Assembly: GCA_008711295.1 (NCBI GenBank)
Contig: VUYV01000121.1
Span: forward strand, 199,690-263,689
Source of the DNA: Anarhynchus alexandrinus
Lineage: Eukaryota; Chordata; Aves; Charadriiformes; Charadriidae
Length of the DNA stretch: 64,000 bases
Reading direction: 5' to 3'
The position numbers and the translations under genes were made by a program. Position 1 is the first letter of the stretch, and each line of letters starts with the position of its first letter. A model generated the notes under the pieces. The model made no database searches, was not told the origin of the DNA, and worked only from the letters and a program-made list of their open reading frames with translations. Of this stretch, positions 12,801 to 24,600 are shown piece after piece.

Positions 12801-15554
12801 ACATGAGCCCTTCTTAGGAGCTGTAACATCACGCGAGGCGAGGAAGGTCCGGAGAAGATGTCTATGCTAACTCCCAGATCAACTCACACAAAAAGTAAGT
12901 CAGAATAGCTGTTGTCTTAGGCATGTAGGCATTCATTTACATCTTTAGGTACACCGCTACCTGAGTGCATGTGGCTTCTTGCAGTTTGTTTCAAGTCACT
13001 GAAAGCAGAACAATTTCTAAAGGACCACCGCTTCTTTCCCCTGCCTGGAAAAATTCAACGCTGCAGCTGAGTTGTTTGGGGAGTGCATTCCAGGAAATAA
13101 AAATCACATCAGTCTTCTGATATGAGGATCACCTGCAGGCTTTCACACAGTTTTTATGCTTAAACCAATCCTGTTTAAAAGAAACCTTAAGGGGTGGCTG
13201 GAGATGAAGGAAATAATTTTTATACTAGGCATTTGGAAAACATGGTGAAGGAGGAAATCATTCATTCTTCTCAAAGAAACAAGACATCAATTCCACAATG
13301 CATATATCTATAAACTAAATTGTCATTTGTTATCTTTAAAAAATAACACATATTTAATTTCTAGCCTGCCTTGGCAACCCTGTAGTAATTCTCCTGCAGG
13401 TTGTAGAACTGTTTTCTTGCTAATGGCAGGAGCTAGCCAGTTGTCAAGAAGGACACTCCGCTAACATGTTGCTGGGATAGTGAAGATAACATAAATTATA
13501 TGTATTTACTGGTGCTGCCAACCCTCATGCTACTTAGCTCTGAAGAATCTCTGCTTTTATTAAATTGAACAATGGCAGCGTAGTCTGCTGGACTTTAACA
13601 TAGGGGATGAGTCTACTGACTCACACCCAACTCTTACAGCTTCAATGACACCGGCCACTGCAAGGAGACAATTGCCAAAATCATTTCAAATCAGCGGGTA
13701 GAGAGCCACTACTACATGAACTACAGCAAACCCCAAATGAAGCACTAGTAGCCAAATTGATTTTGATAGGGCAGAGAGTACAGTAACAGTTTAGGCAGAC
13801 TGCAGGCAGTAGGCAAGCCATAAATTCACCAGCAGCACAGTGCACAGATCAGCAACCTAAACAGTGGTACCCAAAGAGCAGCTCGTAGAGACAGCCAACG
13901 TCATGCACAAAGCACCTTCCACTGCTCTTTAGAAGGTACAACCATGCTTCCCTACCAGGGAGTAGGTACCATGCTACTCTTCCCAGACCAGTTGGTCTTA
14001 TCATTTGAAAAGCTATCAATTTTTCTGAGATATTTTGTCGTCCTTCCTTCAAAAACATTGAGACAGCCTAAAAAATACAGACTTGAATGTAACTGCTGGT
14101 GGTGTAGTCAATCACTATCTCCGTACACTTGGTTCCCAACTAGCTTTGGAGATTATTTGTGCACCTGAGGGATGTGTAAGCTGATACTGTGTACTTTTTC
14201 AGGTGGTTCCAGCACCTCCTGGGTTTAATAACCAAAACATTTTCAAGCTGCACTGCCCACAGAGCCTATCAATGTAGATCATATAAGTAACTCTTGAATT
14301 TTCTGCACCAAACACCCTTATGACTAAGTGTCTGCTACACTGCCCAATATTTTTTGTGCCTGTGGAATGTGAGCTTTCATAGGGAGATGCATAATGTCAT
14401 CTGAATGTTTCTGAATAGCAGCCAGACTGGAAGCTGCTTTTCCTATATTAAATAGCAAATACAATCCTTCCACACCTTCTCGTGGTGTTCTCTCAATTCC
14501 CACCCATCATCTTTCCTCACACCACCATTCTGCACTGAATACAGCCAAGCGGGACACATGTAAGGAAAGCCAGTATTTTGTCTTTGCCTGAGAAAAGATG
14601 AACCCATGAGCTATGGATATAAAGAAAAGAATGAACAGATGCCTACTTAAACTGGGAGGCATATGGAAGATACGATTTCATAGTTCACAGTTGTGCTCAG
14701 TGCGGTGGATCCCTGATCTCTCCATTTCTATGATGCAAATGTATCAGTGCAATGCTAAACTAACAAAAAGCAGTGCTTCTATAATGGTAGGCTGTCACCA
14801 TTCCAGGGAAATTCTTCAGCAAGACTTCATACATTAGGATTGGAAATGTAAAATCTGTAAGAACAAAAAAAAAAACCAACCCACAAACCACCAAACCTAA
14901 AAAAAACCCAACCCTGTGAACTATAGTTCTCCTTCAAAAGGGAGTAAAAACCCTTTCTATTTCTGAACACGAGAGAATTTTTCATTTTGAAACTGCTATG
15001 CAAGAAGTAATTAAGTCATCTTTACAGAATGCTTTTGAAGAAAAATTATATAAATAAGTTCTCAATCCTGTTTCTCAGACGAGGAATCACACAGTGTATT
15101 AAGGCAAAAGGAGGTTTTCAGGCTCCAGTTCAGAGCTTCTCCCTAAGCACAGTGCTGTCTTTACAGGGAATTGATCAGCTGAAAACAAATGGGATGCAAT
15201 ATTCTTGCTATTTATACAGTACAACAGGTGAAAATCCCTGATCCTCAGACTGTGAAACTTGCTTCGTGCAGACACCCTGTAGCAGAAGACACTTTTGCCA
15301 CGTCACTGCACCCTGAGACAACAAAACGTGCGTTCGTGGCAAGCAGTTTATATGGATATCGAGCTCCCGGGTGCTTCACAGTATTTTTATAGCTTACGTC
15401 ACCAAGCTATGGCATGGAAAGCTTGTTTCATTGAATTTCAGTGGCTGCAACTGCTCAGCCTCCCATGCTGTTGTGTTAGGAGTCAGCTAGATGGTGCTCA
15501 TGGGGTGGCAACCAATGTGCAAAGTTAGCACTGGGATTTTGCTCCGGGCCTCTT

Positions 15555-15566
15555 CCCCCCCCCCCC
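15555..15566 (+). repeat. C12 homopolymer
   Basis: Twelve consecutive C, followed by GCC. Homopolymer length is prone to sequencing error and to polymorphism. No function is implied. Confidence 0.9.
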
Positions 15567-16428
15567 GCCTCTGACATCCCACACAATCTGAGCAAGTTGT
15601 CACAAATGAAAAACCAGGGCCGGGAGGAAGGGGACGAAGGAGGTAGGTGAAAGGAAACTACTTCTCAGATACTGTATGAGCACAGATCCTTACACAACCA
15701 CGCTGCCTTTCAAAGGCTGGGATGCAAGTACGAAGCTGGGGCTGGTTTTGTTGTATATGAGCCAGCTCGTTCGCTCCTACCTGGCAGCCTGAAGAGAGCA
15801 CAGTACTGACAACTTAGGAAAAAAGCATGTTATTGGAGAGACCTGACAAGTTAGAAGTTGTTTTTCCTGTGACAAATAACAATCCTAGCTGTAAGCTTCA
15901 TCATGATCAGATGGAGTGTGTCTTTATGGATGTTTGAAGTTAGAATTAATTAGTAGCTTTTAGCGGTCTGTGAAGTTGCCTAGTTTTGTTGGATTAATTG
16001 CATACTGCAGATAGTACCATGTAAAGACACATTGCACTAACTCCCAGTAAATATGAAAAACTCAGACTGCTCAGGGACGGTAGACAAAGATAGATTTTGG
16101 TGTGGACATACTGTTCAGGGATCCATTGAGTGGCAGAATACTTATTAATTCTTAAATCTGAAGATCCCACTTGGTCCCTTGGGCTGAAAGTTTGTATGAA
16201 AATTTCATTTCAAAATGACAAGCCCATATATGCACAGGAATGGTTTTCTAAATAAAACCCTAGATCATTTTTTATTCATCTTATGTCTAAAATGCCCAGA
16301 GGCATAGCTCCATAAAAGTTTTAAACTTTAAACAAAAGCTCCTTTTGAGTTGCAGGAAAACAAAACATTCTGAAAGCAACGGTTTATATTATTTACTGTG
16401 ATGTTTACTTAGTAAGAGAGGCTGATGA

Positions 16429-16582
16429 CTTAATTCTCAGTGGAAGTGGTGAATTACTTGAGGAACAGAAGCCCAATTAATTAAGGATCATTTCCCATTG
16501 ATTTCACTGTACTACAGACCAGACTCAGAGTATCTGCTATACTGCTGGCACTATACAAGATATAAATAATAAATAATAATAT
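16429..16582. mobile_element. Degenerate ancient repeat, class uncertain
   Basis: GACTTAATTCTCAGTGG at the left and CCCATTGATTTCACTG...CAGACTCAGAGTATCT further right resemble the two halves of the palindromic family seen at 12202-12302 and 42057-42186. The last part (GGCACTATACAAG followed by ATAAATAATAAATAATAAT) also resembles the A+T-rich tail of amniote MIR-type SINEs. These readings conflict and may reflect two nested or adjacent old insertions. Confidence 0.3.
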
Positions 16583-18606
16583 ACTTAGACCAGTTACTGC
16601 TGTCCTGATGACCTGTGATTCTCACTGAGGAAACACTTCTAAGACTTTGATGTGAACACAATAGAAGCCACAATACTTCTTGAAAGAAAGAGAACAGGAA
16701 AAGCACGGAAGAAACGCTGTGCACACTCCAGATCAAAGACAACAGCCAAATGAAGAGACAGGTTTCAAAAGTAGACAAAAGTGGCAATAAATACATTTGT
16801 ACTGGAAAAATCAATATAAAAATACTTGATTTCATGCCTAAAGCTGGGAATTTTTTACTCTATAGAGCACAAAACCTGAGTATGTTCAGGATACACACTA
16901 TGGCCAGACTTCAAGCTCAGATTCACCTCACAACTCCATTATCAGCAGAAATTGAGCCCTGGAAATCTCCCTGGTTGACCACTTCTATCAACATGCTGCA
17001 TGGTCATGAAGCACCAGGGCATGGGTTTTCTCTTTAGGTACGCTTATCCATCCTGGGGACCAGCTGGAGCCCCACGCTGCGGCAATCAGCCCTTCGTGGC
17101 TCCACTGTTGACAGCCTCTCCATATAAAGCAGCCAAGTAATCAGTTCCGTTGTCCAGGCTCTTATAAGGTTGGAATAAGACTTGGGGTAAAGGTTGGGCT
17201 CAATTCACGGGGAAGCTGCACTGAAAGTTTATTGCAGAAAGACAGATGTGTTGGGCTCAGTCTGGAAAATACAGCAACTAATACATGCATTGCCAGAATA
17301 TTCTGTTAAGAAATTTAGAAAGTTCAGCACTCCTTTGGTACAACCATGTTTATTTATAAACAGTGTAGACAAACCTATGTTTTCTGAGAGAAAAATACAG
17401 CAAGTTGTATGACAACAATTTTCAGATCTGCTTCTAGTGAGCCTCATATCTGGAGGTATGGGTGCCGCCGCTTCCTCTCAAAGCTAAGCTCTCCCAGCCC
17501 TGTCTCAGTCTGCTGCTTTTCTCAATGTCCTGACTGTTTGCTGCCCCTGAAGCCCACAGAGCAGTATCAAGTCTGTGCCCTAGCTTTTGTGCTTGTACTA
17601 AGTCACTAAAAGAGACCACTGGGCCATAAAGATTCAATTTTTTGCTGGAGGTTGCCAGACTAACTACTAATTACTGTCACGTACAGCAGCTTCTCTTTCA
17701 ATTCTCACTGTCTGCCTTACATTTTCTTTCCACTTGGCCTAAAGAAATGACAGAAAGCACACCCATGAAGTTGAGCCATGTTCACAACTCACACTGGCCA
17801 TGAATCTCACACAGAACAGCAATAACAACATGGAAAATAAAAGACTCATCTTTACTCAGACTGTAAGATCAGGCGAGCTGAGTCCCTGTATAAGGCTGCC
17901 AGTTATGAAAAATAATACATAAAGGTATCACTTCAAGAAGATCTCAAGTACCTTTATTATCTAAAGAAGAAGGTAAAACCCTATCTTATCATTATCGCAA
18001 GGAGAAAAGGAAGCTGGGAACAGTGCTTGATACGTCTGGGGCCAACGTGCACCCTGAACAGGAGGAGGGCAGGATGGCTAAAATCAGTCCACTGACTCAC
18101 CAGGAGAGCATCCTCCAAGGCCTGAGGTCAGGCTCCTCAAGAAGCAGCAGATGCATTAGCAAAGCTCCCAGCTCTTCACAGCTGGGCAGCAGTCCTCCTG
18201 GGCAGGGCTGCAGGGAACGGGGCTGGCAGCAATGGTCTTCTTTGAAAGCCTGTGAAAAGATGGAAGAGGGGAGAAAAAGGAAGCTCTTGGAGCCTTTGAC
18301 TTCTGCCCATTAACCTCAGCCTCTTTGAGCTTAGACTCAGCAGGAGGACACGGGTAATAACAGAAAAGGGCCTTTTCATTTCTTCTGCTGGTTACATTTC
18401 AGGTTCGCTTAGACAGAGAGCCACAGGGATAGGCTTGACTGGGTGAGGCCATTCTTTGGCCTCAGGAACAAAAGGACTCAAGGAAGTGATCAAATCCAGT
18501 AAGAAAAGCATTTTAAATGCTCGCCAATTATTTAAAATGAGATATTATGTGAAAATAATTTTTCCAGATCTGAGAGCAGGTTTACTAAATGTGAACATGA
18601 CATAGG

Positions 18607-18861
18607 AGGAGCTGGGTTGTTCAGCCTGGAGAAGCAAAGGTTGGGGGGTGCTAATTGCTGTCTTCAGCTGCCTTAAGGGGGTTGAAGATAAGACAGAGCC
18701 AGACTTCTCAGTATCTCACACTGAAGGATGAGAGGCAATGACTGCATCGCAGCAAGGGAGACGTGGATGCAAAGAAAAAAATTCTTCACTGTGAAGGTGG
18801 TCCACCACCGGAGCACTGCCCTGAGAAGCTGGGGGAGCTCTGTCCTTGAGGGTTTTCAAAA
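18607..18861 (+). mobile_element. Old CR1 LINE fragment, 3' part
   Basis: About 255 bp of CR1 retrotransposon in sense orientation, truncated at both ends. It begins with the conserved words GAGCTGGGTTGTTCAGCCTGG and continues through AGACAGAGCCAGACTTCTCA, GAGAGGCAATG, AAAATTCTTCACTGTGA and a GTCCTTGAGGGTTTTCAAAA block. These correspond to the end of the CR1 reverse-transcriptase ORF. The frame is broken by substitutions and indels, so it is not functional. It lacks the 3' untranslated end and octamer tail, and is clearly more diverged than the copy at 58404-58796, so it belongs to an older subfamily. Confidence 0.85.
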
Positions 18862-21538
18862 AGCTTAACTTTTACTCCAATATGGAGCTCACAAGTCAAA
18901 CTAAAAACTCAAATTGAAGTTTAGACAATTTATGGAGGAAAGCTAGAGACATGTATCTTGTTTCTGCTGCCACTGACATTTTTGTCCCCTACCCTTCCCC
19001 TACTGTTTTTCACCGCACTTCAGGGTGCCGTGGATGCATCAGCATAACTGCAAACACAGCCAGTCCTCAACCCAGCTACCCAAGTTAAATGTTTGCGTGG
19101 TTTAGCCTACGTTGTGTTTCAGCTTATGCTGAAAGGGTAACACAAAGTTGAGCAAGGTACATTTCTAACACCCTGGTTAAGATGCTATCATATGCCTGAC
19201 CTCCAGGGCACAAACAGAGGTGTAGGAACAACTAGGTTCAGGGAGACGGGCATTGCTGTAGTTTATATTTTGTTATTGTTCTTTCCAATTCGCAATAAAT
19301 AAAACCCCCAAAAGATATAGTTTTTGGATAGACAGAACAGGAGCTCACTTCACTGAAAGGCAAGAGAAGAGCCTTACCTGCTGTCATGCAATTATTTAAC
19401 TCCTTCCATACCCACCATGCAACAGTTTGCACAGAGGGATCACAGCATCAATACGAAAATGCCCTGATATGCAGGTGCCCACACCTGGAACAAGGATGGG
19501 ATTCAGAGATAAGCGTTGGTGTGCGAGCAGAAGAGGGTGCCCACGCAATACGCACATTGAAGTCCACTCAGAGAGCATCGGCTGCCCGCAGCAGTGGCCC
19601 ACCGGCAACATGATCCCAGGCTAGGGCATCTAGGTAAGGGACAGCACCATCCCTTCCATCCAGCTCCTTCTCCAGTGTTTGCAAACAAAAACATCATAGG
19701 GACAAAGTCCAGGTCAGTAACACGAGTGAAAAGGGGAGGAGGAAAAAAGAAAAAAGTAATCTTCTGCACAGTGTAAATTCATGGTCATAACTATTATTAT
19801 TAGCTTATTAACTATGTTAATAAACAATGTAAATAAATACAATGATCAAAATACTCAATAAATTCAGTGCATAAACAGCAGTTACTCAAGGTTGCTTAAT
19901 AATTCATTTTACTCAGTTTCAGAGTTACTTCCAACAGAAAAAATAACAAAAGACCACGAAAAAACAAAACCCAGAACACCGCCGTGTGTGCTGTGAACTC
20001 CTGCTCCTGTGGAGTCTTTAATGTTTTGGAACATGATATACAGCAGACACGGTATTTTATAAGGTTTTTCATACTTTTGTTTTATTTAACATGTGTTTCT
20101 GTCCAACTGAATTTTTGTCAAAGCAAGCCTCGAGTTTTCGAGAGAGAAAAAACCTCATGGTAGCAAAAGAGGACAATGTGACTGCAGAGCAGGGCAGTTG
20201 GCACGTGCAGGATATTCTGTAGCCAGGACACGTCCAGTCTGCTGGGCATTCGCGCCTGCTGAGACTGGGCACTGAAATGGGGACTTCAAACCCAGGGCAT
20301 AGGAAACCCCTCTGCAAACTCCAGCTGCACTTAATCAATCTATGGGCAAAACCGATACACTCACAATGTTCACAAGAGAGCTTGCTCACCTCAGTGGGCA
20401 TCACTTGTGATGCCACTGGCTGTGTGAATGCCCTCTGTCTCAATATATTTATTTTTATTTTCCAATTTGTACAATTGTCCATGTGCTGGAAAATAAGGTA
20501 GGAAATAAGTAAGAAAAATCTGATGTGTTTTTCTTAAACCTCACTGCAACCACACCTTTTTTCCTTGCAGCAAATCATGTTAGAGAGTTGGTAATTTTCC
20601 ATGAAAAAAGATGAAAATTTCCAATGACTTAAATTGTTTCAACTTTTCCAACAGTATCGTCTGAGTGCAAAGTAGCTGTAAAGCATCATATAAATTATGT
20701 GATAGTGTGGTATATCCAATGGCGCTCACTCAGAGCAAGCATAAATTGAACACAAAGACAAGGCAAAATAAATAAGAAATGAAAGGAAAAATAATAATAG
20801 CATGATGTGGGGTTTTCTTACCCCTCAGAGTTCAATTTAGGCACAGCGGTTATTGATTTAATTTCATAGCACAGGCCCACATTGATGAAAGGTAGCACAG
20901 AATAATACACACATAACAAGGGGAATAATGGAAAAATAGGAAAGTGGTTTTCTTTAACTGGTTTCATTTTGTTAGTACATTGTTGCCCACATTGATCCTT
21001 TTTATTTATTAACAAATGGTAAATCCGATTTTTTAAGAGGGAGGAAAAGAAAAATTAATTTTTAAATTCTAATACTGTGAAGGGTTAAAAAGTTTCTTGT
21101 GAAACTTCACAAGAAAAATAACTTTCAGACTCACCCTTCCTCTCAGAAGCATTTGCATTCCATGGAAGAGAGTTGATTGTTGGTTTTTTTTTTAAATGGA
21201 AAATATAAAAGTGTTGGAGATAGAAAAAGATTAAGCCAAAATCAAAAAGGATTTTTTTTTTTAGATTTAAGTTATTGCAACACCTCATAAAAGTTGTATT
21301 TCAGATAGCTCATATTCCCTTTCCATCTACACCCCTGCAGTGAGCTTCCCAGTTGAACACTATCTCCTGTAGCACAGGGGAGCCCATGGCAGCTCCCTGG
21401 GCTGCAGGAACTCCACCCAGAGTTGTGCAATCCCAAGTGAAATCAAGGTACCACACATCAGAGCTATAACTCTGTAAGGTATTGTGGAAAACTTTTTGAT
21501 TGAAATAACTGATTTTCAGGCTCAAATTTTGTTTAATA
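18862..21538. other. Unique non-coding DNA, no gene seen
   Basis: No gene or known repeat is recognised. AT-rich sequence occurs at about 19780-19870. A pyrimidine tract ending in CAG lies at about 20553-20571, like a 3' splice site but with no supported exon after it. A perfect hairpin at 21093-21116 is listed separately. Open frames are at most 137 codons and are unconvincing. Confidence 0.5.
21093..21116. repeat. Perfect 11-bp inverted repeat (hairpin)
   Basis: TTTCTTGTGAA is followed after two bases (AC) by its exact reverse complement TTCACAAGAAA. Eleven paired bases with an almost absent loop make a cruciform-capable palindrome. It does not continue into a longer precursor-like stem, so a microRNA is unlikely. 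Confidence 0.8.
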
Positions 21539-21662
21539 CCCCTTTCCCTTTCCCTTTTCCCCTTTCCTCTTCCCTTTCCCTCTTCCCTTCCCCCTTTCCT
21601 CTTCCCTTTCCCTCTTCCCTTTCCTCTTTCCTTTCCCNCCCCTTCCCCTTCTTTTTTCCCCT
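21539..21662 (+). repeat. 124-nt polypyrimidine tract with internal duplication
   Basis: Every called base from 21539 to 21662 is C or T, with one N at 21638. The pattern is CCCTTT/CTCTTCC-like. A 29-base block at 21561-21589 recurs identically at 21593-21621, giving a 32-base period. Pure homopurine/homopyrimidine tracts of this length can adopt triplex (H-DNA) structures and expand or contract. The N, in the last third of the tract, suggests sequencing or assembly difficulty, so the true length may differ. A candidate 3' splice-site context follows, but no exon is supported. Confidence 0.92.
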
Positions 21663-24600
21663 AAATAAAAGAGGTCAATGGCAAAAAGAAGCATTTTCTC
21701 ACCGTACCAGACTTACTGAGCCCGAGTCAGCTCTGGTCATTTCTTTTCCTGTTAGTACTTCTTTGGTAGCGTGGAGCCGTGCACCTCAGGTGTGGAGATG
21801 GGATCTGTACCTTGAAAAGATGCACAGATTTACAAACCTAAAAGCCTGCCACAGACCGTTCCCGCGTTCAGTCTGTTACGGATCAGCAGATTCCCAATGT
21901 TTACCTGTCCACTCAGCAGCAACTGCCGGAGTATCTGTTTCCAGGAGGAAGATGAAACACTGAGGTAGGTGAAGCATTATGGCAGCAGGATTGCCTTTCC
22001 TGGCACCTACACAGCCGCTGGCTTTGGCTCGGGTCCTAAAGGTTTACATCAACATCAATTCCCAGGTTTTGAAAGATGTGCTCTTTCAAGCATAGGTGCA
22101 AAAAAAGACATTTTTTAAAAGCCCTGCCGTGCCTCACCATAGAAAATACCGCAAGCTACCAAGTTTAATTTAGGGTATGTTCGATGTTTTGCAATTTTTA
22201 TTTGAATTGCCCATAAATCCTAGGAGAGGATGGACAAATGGTCCCATTGCATTTTATACAAACCGCTTCAAACATGATTTGGGAACTGTCGCGACTCTGA
22301 CACTCAGTGTAAACACTGCCACATTTTTTGGAAGTTTTTCATCCAAATTCGGTAGTACAGCATGAACTTGCCTCCAAATTATAATACAGAGCAGCTCCCC
22401 CAGGGCGTAGATAATACGCGTAATCACCACAGTCTCTGCCTATTCAAGTTAACACTTCTTAACAACAGATGTAATCTTCAGTGAAACCAAGCTTTTACAA
22501 ATTGCTGTTAATATGAATCACGCTTAACTTGTCTAAGTATCTCTTCTAAAGAGCTTATGTTTTCCCTAGAGGTATTTAAATTAGGAATTCTTAACCACTA
22601 ATTGAATATGAACTTGGATAACTGAGCAGGTCATCATCGCTTACTGAAATGGAGGCTGAAGGACTTCACTGTCCAGACTAAGTGAGGTGCACGTGTCTGA
22701 CTTACATTGTGTAAGAACTTTGTGACACGGTGAAGGTTTGAGGGGGACTGTTTCGACGGGTCTTGGGGGTGAGGAGTATCAGGTGATGCTTTCAGACCTC
22801 TCCCAACAGCTCAGGTTGGGATGTCACTGCCACAAAACGAGTCGGGTCACTGCATTCATTTTCATTGCTCAGGCATGTGACGAATTAGGAAGGACTTGAG
22901 TTTAAGAGCTTGTCTACTTTTTTGGTTGTTTATTTTTTTTAATGTGCTAAGAATATGCTACATTCAAACATCATTTAGACAGTGAAACACTATGACAAAA
23001 GGAAGGGATTTATAAATTTCTTTTTGCACAAGTTTTCAGAGCAGAGCAGGCTCATTGCTTTTAGGCCGCCAGATCATTGTTGCATGCCAGTGCAGGTATT
23101 AAATTTGCTCTAATATTTCAGAAGTCCTCCAAAGCAATGGACCTTTACATCTCCTAAGGATTTTGCAGACAGTTCAAAACTGTACTTTAGTATTTTTATA
23201 CAATTATAATGGTTCAAAACGTCATTTGGCACTGTTAATTGCATTCTATTTTGGTGCAGTAAATTTAGAAATATACATATTTAACCAGACATAATGCTGC
23301 CAGAAAAATAATTAATCAGCAGATAAATGTACGTTGAAACAAAAGCTGTGAGTACATTTATCCAGTTAGGTATGACTATTGCCATAATGGCTCAGAGAGG
23401 TGGGTGGGGAAATGGGGCAGCAAGTAAGAGAAGTCACACAAAGCATCACCAATCCCATAAATGCAGAAAAAGGAAAGATAACAAGCACGGTATTAACTTA
23501 AAACTCATAATGTTCTGGTTTTTTATGTTAAATGATAATTTTGCTGCAAAAGCAAGTTTCTCGTCTTTGAACTCAGGGAAAACTGTGAATGTATACTGGG
23601 GTATACTGAGGCTGTGCTTCCAGCTGGAAGTGGACTTTCAGCACAGTATAATTCAGTTTCCCTCCAATTCAAACTAAACCCAACCCCGTTCCCCCCATCA
23701 CCACCAGTTTTCGTCAATACAGAAACTTGATTTCTTTTTTCAGATACATTTCAGTTTGGTCTTCCTATAACACAGTATGAGAGATACACCTGCATGGTAA
23801 TTGTGGAGTTTCTGGATATTTTTTTGTTTCTCCACCTGAAGGGCAAGACACTACAATCAAGAATGGTAGATAGAGTATATCCTCATGTATTTAAGATAGG
23901 ATGTGGAAAACCACACACAAGCTATACATGTAATTGTTTCACAAATCCTTCCCAAAAGGTGTCTTTCTGGCACCTGTGACAGAAAAGGGTAGGTTTGGCA
24001 GGGGGAGAATTACTGGAGTTTGTAGATATGGAAGGGAGAGAACACAGCAAGCGGGACTTGCTGTTTTAACCACAACAGCAGCCGGAGCACAGACTCTTGC
24101 AAAGATAAGCTCTCACAGGTAAAAAAAGAGGTACCTTCTGCTGAGGACTTGGATAGCCTGTGCCAGGTCATGGTGGCTTTCTGAGTTGTGCTCTCTTCAA
24201 CCAACTTTATTACGAAACGCGCAAAAAGGATTCGCCTTGCAAGAGGTGAAGTAAAAAGCAACACAAAAGGAGATCTGTTCTCAGAAGTAGTAGCTCCGCT
24301 TTTAAAATTACTTCGTTCTCCTTTGGGCCTGTGTAAAACAAAACCTGAGAAATGCAAATACTTCCAGCATGATTGCTTGAAGGGAAGGCGCTTTGGCAAC
24401 AGAAGGTCTGTCCCAATGCCGTGGCTGTGCAGGACTGCCCCTGGCTCAGGATCCCACTCTGCTGGCACCTTAAGCCTCCTGGCTCAGACAGCAGCAGGAG
24501 CTGGGCAACCCAGGGAGAAAATTGCTTTGGGAAACTGAAAAAAGCCCGAAGTGAGAGCTGAGAGCTCGCAGTGTCCCCAGGTCTCGGATCTGGTGTGGGA

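Larger units (their letters stand above)
12303..18606. other. Unique non-coding DNA with minor simple repeats
   Basis: Apart from the possible MIR remnant listed separately, this is A+T-rich non-coding sequence without a recognisable gene. Simple tracts include an A/C-rich run at about 14864-14910 and a C12 run at 15555-15566. A degenerate repeat is listed at 16429-16582. Open frames are short (at most 96 codons), overlap on both strands and show no domain. Confidence 0.5.

Noticed and set aside
21484..21963. 159-codon open frame followed by a GAG|GTAGGT donor-like site
   Set aside because: About a quarter of the frame is the polypyrimidine tract (Phe/Pro/Ser repeats). The remainder matches nothing I recognise, and there is no supported acceptor.
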